Notes under the pieces: generated by a model
Seen by the model: the letters and a program-made list of their open reading frames with translations, nothing else
What the model was told of the DNA's origin: nothing
The model's database searches: none
Shown here: positions 21,703-33,655 of the stretch, in pieces
Numbering within the stretch: position 1 is the stretch's first letter
Layout: each line of letters begins with the position of its first letter
Assembly (NCBI GenBank): GCA_028641055.1
Contig: CM054060.1
Coordinates: 161,918,696-161,982,695 of the forward strand
DNA length: 64,000 nt
From: Alopecurus myosuroides
Taxonomy: Eukaryota > Streptophyta > Magnoliopsida > Poales > Poaceae
Direction: 5' to 3'
Program-made: the position numbers and the translations under genes

Positions 21703-22468
21703 AATTCAACCTGCTTGCGAACCACGCTTCGTACTTGTCAACTGACTGCATTTGGTCTGGGGTCACGAAGGGAGCAGATGGCACATTGGCTCGGAACTTA
21801 CAACCGAACACCTAGTGTAATTTGTGTATATCGTGTCTTCGTAGATTTTCTGATGGAGATTGTGGCTGGTAGATGCGCTAATGCATTTTTAGTGACATTC
21901 CTTGTAACTATATGTGTAAAATCTGCCATATATTCAAATGTGCCCGATTATATGGAACAGATTACCTGGAATGTAAAACTGGTGCCCGGATTATAGCATA
22001 GAGTGATTTCTGGACCCCTATGCGTAAGCAGAAAAGGGAGGAGGGAAACTCTAGGTTGCATCATGGAATTTGATCAGAGTATGAGCATCTCAAGCATGTC
22101 AACAGGTTATTTGAACAATAAACCATGGCATTCAAATCAAATAAAATGTCTGTACCTTGATCAATTACATTTTTCTTACCTCTTATGGATTCAATAGTTT
22201 TTTTTCAAGGTATTTACAGTTGTAACATGTTTCATTTTGTGCCAAATAAGTTGAGGTCAAATAATTGACGGCGATAATTAGAAACTTCTCCTTATGCTTA
22301 TATCTTTTGTTTTTTCTTTCCTGAAAAATGTTTTTTTTTTCTGGTTTCAATTATGTCAAGTACATAGATATATCCCTTGATTGGTCTTCCCCACTATAAA
22401 ACATTCCAGTTTCTTTTGTTACTCAGTCGCCTGTGCATGTTTTCTCACGTAGCTCTTTCTTGTTCCAG

Positions 22469-22881
22469 AATAAAGGGTCAGAAACTGAAGAAGTTTCTCA
22501 TGAGAAAGTGAATTTCACAGAAGAGCTTGTAAGCAGTACAAAAGATGTACTGCTAATTTCCGTGGGAGCTTAGTTCCCAAATAAGGAATTTTCTAGTTCC
22601 CTCAAATGACTCTAGCAAAGACCTATGCTATGCTTGCGAAAGAGCATGGCAATCTTCAGCTTGCATGGGAGCTTAGTTCCCAAATAAGGAAGTGTCTAAG
22701 ATTGCGGTCTGAAGGTGCTGTTAGCCATCACTCACGAAGAAGTCCATCCTATATAAACCTGCAGTATGGCTTGATGAGCAACCCACCATGTTCTTGCTTA
22801 TGGTCTCGTCAGAAGTTTGTTAAGTCGCTAACAAATACATTCGTCAGGATAGGTCAGAAGCAGAAGAGAACTGAGTGCTAG
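22469..22881 (+). other. Exon-like pair: 60-bp exon with AG/GT borders plus a following ORF
   Basis: Positions 22469-22528 (NKGSETEEVSHEKVNFTEEL, exactly 60 bp) are bounded by TTGTTCCAG and GTAAGC, consensus splice sites. About 80 bp later an ORF at 22606-22881 begins MTLAKTYAMLAKEHGNLQLA and continues WELSSQIRKC, helical and protein-like, before decaying. A 26-bp segment of it (22666-22691) is duplicated upstream at 22563-22588. Family not recognised. Confidence 0.35.
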
Positions 22882-22983
22882 CTCAGCCAGGGAGTGTGCG
22901 CCAAGCCACCCGGAAACCGGGATTCTCATCTACCTAACAACGCAGAATCAAGGGAGAGATCATTCCCCCTTTGATCACGTTTT
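22866..22983 (+). mobile_element. tRNA-derived SINE, internally deleted, 16-bp TSD
   Basis: Same family as 17898-18059 (GAACTGAGTGCTAGCTCAG start, ...GATCACGTTTTT end) but lacking about 36 bp that contain the B box, plus a few bases after the A box. It is flanked by TAGGTCAGAAGCAGAA at 22850-22865 and 22984-22999, a perfect 16-bp TSD. Confidence 0.85.
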
Positions 22984-23123
22984 TAGGTCAGAAGCAGAAC
23001 AAAATTTCCATTTCTCGGTGCTCACTTGTGCTAATGTACTGCTGGAACAAATATAAGTGCGTTACACTGCTATGCCCAAAGAGATACGCTACCAGTTGAT
23101 CAGGCTAATATGTACACTTATAT

Positions 23124-23443
23124 TTATTCATCCTCCGAGTCGTCTTCAGCAGCAGCTGACTTGGATTCCTCGTTCGTCTTACGGAAAACGAGTTTCTGCT
23201 GCGGGAGCTGACCGTTCGATGGCACCGTCACCTGATTATCTACGAAGAGCTGTCCTCATCCTTGAAATCGCCTCTAAGGATACCCTTTGCCAGCTCGTTC
23301 TCCACGTACTGTTGAAGCACTCGCTTCACTGGCCTGGCACCGTAGTTCGGGTCGTACCCAAGGCTTCCCGGGAACTCGATTGCTGCAGGTGAGACTTCCA
23401 GCTTGATCTTGCGGTCAGCAATCCTCTTCTATACTCTCGCCAA
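23124..23443 (-). pseudogene. clpB: ClpB-type Hsp100 chaperone, last-exon fragment
   Basis: The minus strand encodes the C-terminus of a plant organellar ClpB disaggregase: KRIADRKIKLEVSPAAIEF, GYDPNYGARPVKRVLQQYVE, NELAKGILRGDF, then after a frame change VTVPSNGQLPQQKLVFRKTN and an acidic end with TAA at 23124-23126. The conserved GARPxxR is the AAA+ sensor-2 region. The fragment begins exactly after an intron acceptor (TTATACAG, 23450-23444). It has an in-frame TAG (23429-23431) and a 1-nt loss near 23246-23250. No other ClpB exon is present upstream, so it is a captured or translocated last exon and not a working gene. Confidence 0.88.
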
Positions 23444-23532
23444 CTGTATAACAGGAAAAGGAAAAACTTATCAGCATACGATCCTAACAAGTGAGAGTTT
23501 TGGTGGCATCTCCTACACGGGATATGCCTTTG

Positions 23533-24045
23533 ACGAGGGCATTGCGCGCGCAACGTGAATCCCATCCGTGGATGCTTTTGGGGATAGGCACCGTACCTGC
23601 CCCACACATATACTAGATTCTCTATATTAAATACACTATAAATTAAAAGGAGAGCTTAACTTCTAGGTAGGACATGTAAATTTAATTTAGTTTTCATATT
23701 TGACATCGCAACGTACTCTTTTAAACCAGCCTAATATTCAATATATTTAAGAGTATTTTTAAAAGATGGCTACTAAGTTCTTAAGTGTTTTTAGACGAGA
23801 TCTACAAAGTGCGGCTAAGTTGCATGAAAAGTTCTTCAGTTTCTTCAGATGGGATCTAAAAAGTGCAACCGGGTTGTATGAAAAGTTCTTCAATTTTTTC
23901 AGATGGGATCTATTAAGTTCTTCAATCTATAGCATAGTACAGTGGTAGATTCTTTTTCCAAGTGGGACAAAACATTGACCCGCTGGCTCAAATCCCAAGA
24001 TAAATAAACGGTGGGTGATAGAGGTTGTGCGCGCAATGCCCTCGT
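23533..24045. mobile_element. Small element with 22-bp terminal inverted repeats
   Basis: ACGAGGGCATTGCGCGCGCA at 23533 is matched in inverse at 24026-24045 (22-bp TIR, 23533-23554 and 24024-24045, one mismatch). The 513-bp body is AT-rich and includes a 57-bp tandem repeat (23766-23935). No TSD is obvious and no transposase is present, so it would be a MITE-like, non-autonomous DNA transposon of unknown superfamily. Confidence 0.5.
23766..23948 (+). repeat. 57-bp tandem repeat, open in frame as a 19-residue repeat
   Basis: The unit around AAGTTCTTCAGTTTCTTCAG / ATGGGATCT occurs about three times with period 57 bp and stays open for 60 codons, giving repeats of the form F-x-F-F-R-W-D-L-x-S-A-x-x-L-x-E-K-F. 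Period 57 is a multiple of three, so an open frame persists easily; real translation is unproven. Confidence 0.6.
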
Positions 24046-24269
24046 AAAAATCCGGGTCCCTCCTACACTTCCATCAATCTTGCAATGGAGCTTGTATAGT
24101 TGTACACATCTTTCAAGTTTTTGTTTTTAGAAATGGGAAGCAAGTCCCTGGCTTCTGCATCAAAGCGATGCACACAGCTGTCTCTATTAAAAGAGTATAA
24201 AAACATCCATCCAAATACAGTTCACGGGTCGCTTAAGGTAGTCACAAAGACAAGTCACTCAAAAATAAC

Positions 24270-25277
24270 AAAGTTATACATCTAAACGTCTAACATTAAG
24301 ACACTCAGTCTGGCTGTAAATAGCCCGAACGACCGCCATCAGACGAGCACAACCTGTATCCATAAGTCCTCGCTGATCGGCAGAAAAGAGGAAGGACCAT
24401 GTCTGAATAGAATAAACCGTCTTGTTTACAACCTGCAAAAAATGAATATTTTGTTGTTTATTAAAAACCACGTCATTACGAAAATTCCAAATCGCCATAG
24501 GAACGCCGCAACACCAATACGAATACGTGCTTTTGTTTTCCTGTCAATGCCATTCAGCCAACTACCAAACATATTCGCAATGCTAGTAGGTGGATAAATG
24601 CTAAACGTGAAGTGAACGAGACGCCAAATATCGCGAACAAAAGGACAGGATATAAGCAAATGTTCTACAAACTCATATGTATATAAAAATATTTTTATCT
24701 TTAATGGTGCCTTTAATTTCCACAAGTATTTTCGCAAAAATCTTATGGAATCACGAAGCATATCAGCATAGAAAGATCTAACGGAGAACACCCCATTATC
24801 TGTTAATTTCCATCGGAACGAATCTGCCACGTTGGTTAAGGATACGCTCATTAATCTCTCGACCAATAGGAGCCAAAGATCTCTCCTAGGACCCATAATA
24901 CTTCTCCGAAAACGAATATTCAGAGGATTATGTGCTAACACATCAGCGACCAAAATATTCTTGTGCAAAACAATACTATAAAGAGAGGGGTAAGTTAGTG
25001 ACAATGGTTCGTCACCTAACAAGTGTCCTCCCAAAAACGTACCTGCCTTCCATTTCCTACCGAAAATGCTCCACGCGAAAAGAACTCACACTTTACTTTC
25101 ATTATTCCCTTCCAGAAGGGAGAGTCAGAAGGTTTAGCCTGAACCTGAGATAACGTTTTATCTTCTACATATTTATTAGATATCAGCTCTATCCAAACCC
25201 CCTCCTCGGTCATATTCCACTTCGTTAGACGATATTTTCTCCTTTTAACATCACTTTGCCAGAAGAATCTCAAGCGC
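24270..25277 (-). mobile_element. LINE ORF2 3' part, degenerate
   Basis: The minus strand reads RFFWQSDVKRRKYRLTKWN (25270 down), then KTLSQVQAKPSDSPFWKGIM, RQVRFWEDTC, and after a frame change LWKLKAPLKIKIFL and CPFVRDIWRLVHFTFSIYPP, the C-terminal region of plant L1-type ORF2. The stretch with the first half of the zf-RVT zinc finger is missing (deletion near 24690). The RT domain is absent, so it is 5'-truncated. Confidence 0.8.
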
Positions 25278-26997
25278 TAGTAGTCTAATCTCTTCCTAAC
25301 ACCCTGTCCTCACCCCGTCCTTGGCCTTCCTCGATGTACATGTAATCCTCCGCCCCATTTCGCCGACCAGGTTGCGCGCGCTCGGGAGATCGGCCTCCGG
25401 GATCACGAGTGGCGGATTCCTCCCCGCCGCGCCGATCGCCCTAGGGGAGTCAGTGGATAGTGGGTCTGCGTTGAGGTCAAAGGGAGGCAAGACCGCCGGC
25501 TACCTGCAAGTTGTGCGCCACCGGACCGATATCCATAGGAGGGAGGGGATGGCGACATGCTTGGTGTCCTTGGAGGCCATGGCATTGGAACCGATGAGAC
25601 CGAGCTAGCGGCCATGGCGTTGGCCGCCGCCGCCGCAACAGCTTCCGGCCTGGCGACGATGCCCAGCATACGTAGGGTTGCCAAGGTGCCAGCTTGGGCG
25701 CCTTTGAAGGCGATGGCCTCTTCCTCCGCTCGCCGCACGGGCCCGACAGCTGCTTCAGTGGCCTGGGCAGTCTTCGAAGCGACCTACCTCCTCCTCCGCT
25801 CGCCGCGCTTCTGGGACTCTTACATCCTCTGCGCCGGGATGAGCTATTTTTCCGGCTTCTTTTTTGATGCGGCGGGGCCGTCGTCCGACTGACCGGACGC
25901 GCCGGGACGGGTGGGGACTGATTGGCCGCATCGGCTTCGGCGACATCGGCGGCTTTGCAGCGAGGATGTCCATGGGGCTTTTAGAGCTAGGAAGACGGGA
26001 GCGAAAGCGTCAAACTGTCGCAGACAGGCGGGACAGGATATAACAAGAGAAGGAATTGGCGGGACAGCAAAATCATCCGCGCGTCCGCGCCGACGCATTT
26101 ACGTCCCAAATATGAGTCAGGAATGGGTTGAAACGTACGGAAAACCGGACATCTGTCCGTATTTTTTAATGAGGCACGCTTTTTGGGCCGTAGTTTTGTC
26201 CCGCGCGCCGGATGGATTCAGTGGACGTGGAGTTCCAGTAAGATGAGTTGAGGAGGCATAATGAGCAAGATGAGTTGCCCCCTCTTTTTTTCCACAAAAA
26301 GAGCAGTTACATCACGCACCACGTATACCTGTCCATCTGTCCGTGTGTGGGCACCATGTCAACTGCAATACGACAAATGTAGCGGGGAGATTCACCAATG
26401 CGCACTGCACCGCACCCCAGATGCATAAATGGCGTCCAAAACTAGATCGCGCACACACACGCTCATCCGCGACCCTACACTGCACAAACTATAGGAACGG
26501 CATGCCCATCCTAGCAGGAGAGAGCGTAGGCGGGGAGAGGAGGGACAAGTCCATGTGACAAAAGCCCTTGGTTTCCAAACCCTAAACCCCTGCCCTTGGC
26601 AGCAGGGAATTGAATGCCTTGTGTTTAACTCCACCAAAGTCACGCCCATGCCTTCCCTCTCCCCTCCCTGTGTCTGTGTGCAAGAGAAAGATATCACCAC
26701 CAATGAGGAGGGAACTGGAGCCATGCATGGGACATTGAAAGCACAAGGGGGCCTTTTTTGAGCGCGGAGGGGGACATGTTCTGGTTGCGAAGCCAGTGCT
26801 GTAAATCGCCTGCTGCCACACAAGGCTAGACCAGCTTCTATTCCTTGAGCTCGGTATACATGTTTGTCTTACGCTGTTCTCTGCCTGCTGCTTCTGCCTC
26901 TGCAGATGCGTGAATTGCAAGAGCAACCATTTCCGGTGTCCACCCAGGCCAGCTGCACACAACTCGGGGACGAAGACTCTGGTTACGCACGGAAATA
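25278..26997. other. GC-rich then mixed unclassified sequence
   Basis: 25300-26100 is GC-rich with several overlapping ORFs on both strands that look like composition artefacts. 26040-26230 contains TCCGCGCCGACGCATTTACG and similar motifs that resemble degraded DNA-transposon sequence common in Triticeae. No terminus, conserved domain or splice pattern can be supported. Confidence 0.35.
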
Positions 26998-27077
26998 CTC
27001 CCTCCGTCCCAAAATGTAAGACTTTTTAGTAAACTGTTTTACCTCGCTAAAAAGCCTTACATTTTGGACGGAGGAAG
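26998..27077. mobile_element. Stowaway MITE (Tc1/Mariner type), 80 bp
   Basis: It starts CTCCCTCCGTCCCAAAATGT and ends ACATTTTGGACGGAGGAAG, long inverted repeats forming almost the entire 80 bp, with TA duplicated on both sides (26996-26997 and 27078-27079). CTCCCTCCGT and the TA target are diagnostic of Stowaway. Confidence 0.95.
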
Positions 27078-28859
27078 TATCAAACAGTAGTTTATAAAGT
27101 ACAATATGGTCAAATCCACTTTAAGCATGCATATCAAACAGTATTTCTCAAATATAACTTCACTTTATTGTGAAAAAAGCAAAAAACAACGGATCAAGCA
27201 TAGGTGACACGAGATTTTTAACGTACAAAACCTTCACAAGAATGAAGAGAAAAACCACGAGCGATAGGCAGCAAATTTTCACTATATCGGGTAAAATTAC
27301 AAACATGCCATAGATTTGCAGTAATTGGCTTATCCCAAGAGGTATATAAAGAGGTGAAAACGTAGGTCAACACTTAGCCATACCGTCTCGCTTCGCTCCG
27401 GCTAAAATTATCCTGTATCTGTATAACTGAATTTTGATCAAAACTCAACTATTATATGTATTTACAACGTTGTTTCGCAGAAAATCAATATTTTTTATCT
27501 GTGTAAAATGATTAAAAAATTCATGAAAATCCTTATTTTAGCCTCACATTTTGTCTTTCTACACGAGCCAAAAAATGTCGTTCATATAAAAAAAATTGAT
27601 GTTGATATCTATAGCAGATATTTTTTTGGACATTTCAAAATACGATTTCAAATGCATTTAAATAAAAGATGCACATGCACCTGTCAGCCAAAACACCTCT
27701 GTAGATAATATGCTGATGCTAATTTCAACATATAGATGGATCGCTAGCGTTATTTCACCCAAGATGTCAACGAACTGTCCCCCGGTCAATCCTTCAAATA
27801 AGTATACACGAGATTGGTGGGGAACAAACTGTCCTCCGGTCAATCCTTTAAATAAGTATACACGAGATTGGTGGGTAAATATCTTGTGATATCAAACTTT
27901 AGGTGATACCATAATATTACTCATCAAAATTTAAATTTACAAGTGTCAAAAAATATCGAACAGAAACTGTGAGTGTTCACAAGATGTGTCTTTACATTTT
28001 ATAAAAAATTCATAACCAAATTCAAAATACACATGAATAAACAAAACAAATTGCTATGTAAATAGTGTCGTTTTGTGTTTTTATCTTTTTGTGACATTAT
28101 TTATGTTGGATTTCCTTTTTTTTTTCTCTGTGTATATTTTGAATTTGGTTCAAGCATCATGTGACCACCAACATATTTATTTCGGATCTTTTTAAACTAG
28201 GTAAATTTTAATTTTTACAAGGAGTATCATGTTATCGTATAAGATGTGCCATGGCTAGATATACTCTCGAGATCGGTGACATCTTAGTTGGATGGCTATC
28301 TCCTACTGCTGGATAAATTCTGCTTGTTACGAGAGGCACATCCGAGCTTGAGAAAATTGCAGCTTTTCCCATGTTTGTTTTGTCTTTGCACGAACCATCA
28401 CTCATAGAATTTTGTAGCTTTATCAGCGGGTGGTCTAATATGTTGTAATTTTCAACATTTGATCATCTAATCAACTATTTAAAGTCTTTTAGCATTTAGT
28501 CTTGTTGAGAACAAATAAACACTTAAAATACATAAAAGAATGAACCATTCAATCAAAAATTATGAATTTTGGGGTGCACTCTAGAATGTAGTAGACTCCA
28601 TTCTATATGATGCATCATTATTTTACTTTGGGTAACCATTGATGCTTCATACAAAATTCATCCATTATCCTAGTGTGCATACAAAACTCATATTTTTGGG
28701 TGAATGGTATTTTGTATTTTCACAAAATTTCTACAATTTTCTACATAATGGAAGCATTGACATGTGGGGCTAGCAGTCAGTTTTGTTTTCAACTAGTCTA
28801 AAGTTGATTAGATAACGAAGTGGTGAAAACTATTACAAATTAGCCCGCCACCTAGTGAA
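27078..28859. other. AT-rich stretch without recognised genes
   Basis: Contains only a 54-bp tandem duplication (27772-27879). No transposon ends or coding potential were found. Confidence 0.4.
27772..27879 (+). repeat. 54-bp direct tandem duplication
   Basis: AAATAAGTATACACGAGATT recurs with a period of 54 bp, along with its flanks (CGGTCAATCC...GGTGGG). Two copies, a few mismatches. Confidence 0.85.
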
Positions 28860-29348
28860 AACTTCACCAAATTTAAAACACACCCCCACCCATCGGGTTG
28901 CCCTCCTCTACGCGACTCAAGGGCGAACCCGCATTTCCACCGCCACAACCCCCATCACAACTTCCCTCCATTGCCGTATTTGTAGTAGCCACGGACAAAG
29001 CTATGTGTCTGTTTGAAGAAGGGGGTCTCTCTTCGTATCTAGTTGCGCGAGATGGAGCAGGTGGGTGGCGGGACTGATTGCTCTGTAGAGTGATGGCTCC
29101 CAAGTTGGGTGCTAGCCGCGCGGTGTGGCTAGATCTAGGCTAGGCGAGCGTGGATCCGGTAGAGCTCGTATAGTGGAGGTGTGACGAGGTAGATCCCGGG
29201 TTTGGCGGCGACGCTGCGGACATGTGGCTGGCAGGCATGTGGTGCAGCTAGATTTGGGCAAGGTGGGCCCGAATCCCGCGACGTTGATGGCAGCGGATCA
29301 ACTGGTTGAACCACGATAAGGGGTAAATCGGCTGTTTTATGGGCATGT
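28860..29348. other. Left half of the LARD target locus, GC-moderate, unclassified
   Basis: Together with 37963-38417 this was contiguous before the LARD insertion. The rejoined locus has several CGA(C/T)(C/T)GATTTAT motifs (37964, 37988, 38028) and moderately GC-rich flanks. No gene is recognised. Confidence 0.4.
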
Positions 29349-32300
29349 TGTGACGCCCCGAGATCGGGCACTATGCAGATTTCAGCATTCCCGCCAAAAT
29401 CCACATAATAACCGATTCCAGGTTGCCATTTATGATAACATTACAATAGTTCACGAATATTCCACAATTACAACAGAAACAGATAGATACAAGATGACTC
29501 AGAAGAGCCAGGGATACAACTGATACAATACAAAGATCCAAATAACAGCGGAAGAAACAAACGTCCGGCTACGGACAAGATCCAAATTGGACTAAGAGTC
29601 CTGAAGATAACCGAAGGCGTCCAATCCCTGCCCAGGCCAAGCCGGAGGGATTCCCAAGCATACGTCGTCAGACTTCAAACCTGTTGACTGCAAGTTGAAA
29701 TTTGCAGCCACGAAAGAGATTCGTGGGTCAGTACGGTTAAGTACTGGCAAGGGGGATAAAACCCATACTCACAAGTTACCGGCGTAGCCAGTCATCACAA
29801 GATACAAATACTTTAGGATCAACGGAAAGGAAGGTGTTATTGCAAATAATTGACAACAGGCTGCACTAACCAACTACAGAGAGATACTACCACTTCCAGC
29901 TAACAGAAAAGGGATAAGATCGAGGATTGTAACCAACTGAAAGATAACTTCAAACAAACCCATCCTGGATCTCGCCCCTTATCCGAAGAAGCAATCCGAG
30001 GATAACTCACACCGTGGTATTAAAGATGAGTCAAGTTATTGTGTGAATAACCTATTACTAGTCAAAGTATTAATCATTGGGTGAAACATGATTGATCATT
30101 AGGTTTAAGTTGTCCTGAGTACTTGTTAGCCAGTACTTTCACCAAGTAATCCATAACCGCGGAAAACACGGCTTCTCGAGAAGATTTACCCTGCAGGGGT
30201 GCACCATAGCAACCGCACTCATGAATATCCCGCCAGATGGGATGCCTCCCACCAAGCGGGGCACTCAACACAACCCAACCCTTCTTCGCATCAAGCCCAA
30301 AGCACCGCGTGCTGTGCGTGCGCGGCTAATCGAGCCCCACGAAGAAAAGGGGACCCTCATAGCACTGGAAGACCACGCCGCCCTAAATGCCGACTACGAA
30401 AGTTCCACCCGGGTACCAAGGGCTCGCAAGATCATGCATGCAGCAAATGGAAAGCCCGAACTAGTACGGCGATTTGGACGAGATGCGAATCGAGTCAAAC
30501 TGAGGGGGAGCCCATACTCCCCAAATGCGGGTAGCGCGCTCATCATGGATCAGTAGACAAGACCCTTTTCCTAATTAGGGGGTCGACACTAGCGGGCCTC
30601 AAAACCACCCTGGGCCTCCCGCCGGTGCCTTATCATCAAGTTTATTATTAATAGTAACATTAGCATGTTTGATTGATTGATTCAACATCGAGCCCCCGGA
30701 ACATAAAGAAGTAATAACAGAAAGTAACGGGTAACAGACTCGAGCAAAACAACCTAAGCATGCTAGATAAGAACAGGCACAAACAAAGGCTGTAGGTATG
30801 GAGGTGAGGCAATATCAAGGTTAAGGGATTCATGTGATGGGTTCGTAGCAGAAACAACTACCACTAAGGCTAGCAGAAAAGAATCAACGGAAAGAATCGG
30901 TAACAAGTGATGAAAGGCAGCCATATGGCATGCAAGTGAGTATACTTGCCTGAGATCCCGCAAGGTAGCAGAACTTGTCGTTGCTCACATCATCTCAACG
31001 TCCTATCCGCGAAGAAGCAACGAACCTCGAACAAACACCGGATGCAACAATTACTACTACGGCAAAAGATCCGGCATGATCCTATTTTATATGCATGACA
31101 TGGCAAGATGCAACGGGGGAAACAACTTAAGCAATTTAATCGGAACCGGAGTCCCGAGAAATAGGAATTGGTTCAAGTTGTTTAGCTAACCATCAATTTA
31201 AATGTTGTTTAGCATGGCAAACCATAAAGTAGGTGAGTTAGGCAATTTAAATGGAATGTGGCAACAGCTGGAAAATAATTAGCCCACACATTCCATATGT
31301 TGTCATATAGGTGAACATGCATAACAAGATCTAAAATGCACAAGATAAGATGCAAACAGAGATATGGATGGCATGAACATATTAATGACTGGAAACTGAT
31401 TGGAAAACATATTTTATTGGTTGAGAAACCATTTTAAATGAATTAGTTGAGAACATTACCAATTTTAAATGCATTAAATAAGAGGTGAAACAATTATTCA
31501 ATTTAAATGTGGCAAACCAGAAAACAAAGTTGATATCCAAGGGTGGCATTTGATTTTGGATGAAAAACATGTTTTGAGTATTTAATTTGGAGCAACCATT
31601 AGAAAGTTATTAATTATGCCATTTAATTAACCAATTTAAGGATTAGTAAATAACATTAATTTTAATTGCCCAATTTGCAAAACAAAGTTGATAAACAGAA
31701 AGTTCATTGAATTTGGACTGAAAAACATATTTTATTTGCATTAATTGGATTAAGTATGAATTAATTATGGAATTAACCAAATTGGAAGAGGATTGTTTGA
31801 ATTTGAAATTTGAAACAATTTGAATTGTTTAAAACAGAAAACAAATGCTTTGAATAGGTAGATAATTAAATTTGGGTCAAGATACATATTTTATGTTTAT
31901 TATTTGGACTTAGGAAATAAAAGTTATTAACATTTCATTTTCAGGGACCAAGCTGCAAGGAAAAGGACTTAGATGGGAGCAGAAATTCCATACAGGTCCC
32001 TGGGGTGGTTTTACACCCAGCGCAACCCAGCCCGGGGTCTCTGCGGCGCGGGCCCGAGCCCAGGTGGCGGCCACGTGGGCGTGGGTGGGAGCCACGGAGC
32101 CACCGCGGTCAATGACCAGCGGGGCCCGTCCCTGCGTGCGCGGAAAAAAAAAGGGGAAAAAAGAGGTGGCCTTGTGCGGCCTGGGGGATTCGATCCCGGG
32201 CCGTAGCGTGCTCGTGGTAGGGCGTTGCCACTGCGGTACTGCCGCGGTCGTGATGGACTACGGGTGCGACTGAAGAAGAGGTGAAATTTTGGGGGTTTTC

Positions 32301-33655
32301 TGAACCTCGAACAGAACAAGAAGCAGATTTGCTTCCGATTGTGACAGAGCAGACAAGAGGAAGAGATCGTTGCGTCGCGGTGGTTCGCGGATATGTGCGA
32401 TGTGGAGGCGGTGTGCGTGCATCGGGCGGGTGTGTGGTGTGCCTGTACAGGAGAAAAGCGAGGGAGGAGGGGAAGGTGTCGATCGCAACTGCTGCTGCTG
32501 TCTAGTTGTTTCTGACGAACAACACATCCAGGAACAGAGGAACGAGCGACGAACAGAGGAAGAGGGCGGCGAATCGGGGCAGTACCTGGTGATGGAGCCT
32601 TCAGAGATCTTGGTGAGGGATGTGTGCTGGTTCCATTCCCGGGGTCAGTCCTTCCTCGAGGTGACCGTGCCCACCGGTGGTGAGGGGAGAAGATGGTGGC
32701 CATAGTCTGTGGGTGGGTTGCAGAGTTCAGTCAACGAACCAAAAGAGAGGATGGAGGTAGATGGCGGCGATGTGGGAAAGAGGAGGGTAGAAGTTAGGGT
32801 TTGGGAGGGGAGAGGGTGCTGGGTAGATAAGGGGAAGGAGCTTGGTACGGCAGCTCATCCATGGGGTGGGGATCGATCACACGGCTGTTCTTCGTTCGTA
32901 CAGGATGACAGCGACATGAGGAAGAAAGACAGAAAAGATAGAGGGGTATGGGCCAGCAGGTTTGGTGGGCTTTGGGAAAAAAAAATTGAGAGGATGGGGT
33001 TTGGGCTGGTTCCCTCTCCTCTCTCTTAGGCTTTATTTTTTCTATTAGTTGATTTTTTTGCAAAGAAGAAAAGAGAGAGAGAGAGAGAAGGGTTAGGGTT
33101 TTATTTTTGGGTTTATAAATACATTTGGTTATTTCGCAAAACAGCACACATAACAGTAATGTTAATCAAAAAGTTAAATTGTTGATTTGATTTCTATTTT
33201 GTTATTTGAATTCCAAAATAAGGTTGGGGTGTTTAGTTGATAGTTAGATTTTTATTATTTTGCAAAACAACAACAACAAGGTAGTTAAAAGGTAATTCAA
33301 CAACTTGAAAATAGTAATTGGATATTAATTGGTTAGGTGATTTTTTCAAATAGGGTTTGGTTGGAAATTTGGAGTTAAACAAATTTTATTTAATAAGCCA
33401 CAAGCAATTATACAACCTTATTGAAATTAGTTTGTTTGCCAAATTTTAATTTTTTTCAAACCCATATTGAGATATGATAAATAAGATTGATTGGATTTGA
33501 ATGCTTGGAATTTGCCATTAGGGTTTTGAACAATTTAAATTGTTTGGAAGTTTTGAGTGGTTTGGAAAACATGATGCAATGCTTATGATGCATGGGATGC
33601 AAAACAAAAGAAAACAAACAACTTTCTAGCCTAAGGTAACACCCCAGGTGTTACA
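29349..33655 (-). repeat. 3' LTR of the LARD element (4307 bp)
   Basis: Plus-strand view: TGTGACGCCCCGAGATCGGG at the left end, CCCCAGGTGTTACA at the right end. It contains a 480-bp segment (31737-32216) missing from the other LTR. Contains GA microsatellite near 33067 and long AT-rich tracts. Confidence 0.93.

Noticed and set aside
25403..26246. Overlapping GC-rich ORFs on both strands
   Set aside because: Open in several frames at once, as expected from high GC; no motif found.
32182..32201. tRNA B-box-like GGATTCGATCCCGG in the LARD LTR
   Set aside because: No A box at the right distance and no cloverleaf; present only in one LTR because of the deletion.
32011..32703. 230-codon minus-strand ORF and several 60-115-codon ORFs inside the LARD LTRs, many present twice
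   Set aside because: They are duplicated only because they lie in both LTRs, have no domains, and the 480-bp deletion removes part of the longest one without other decay.
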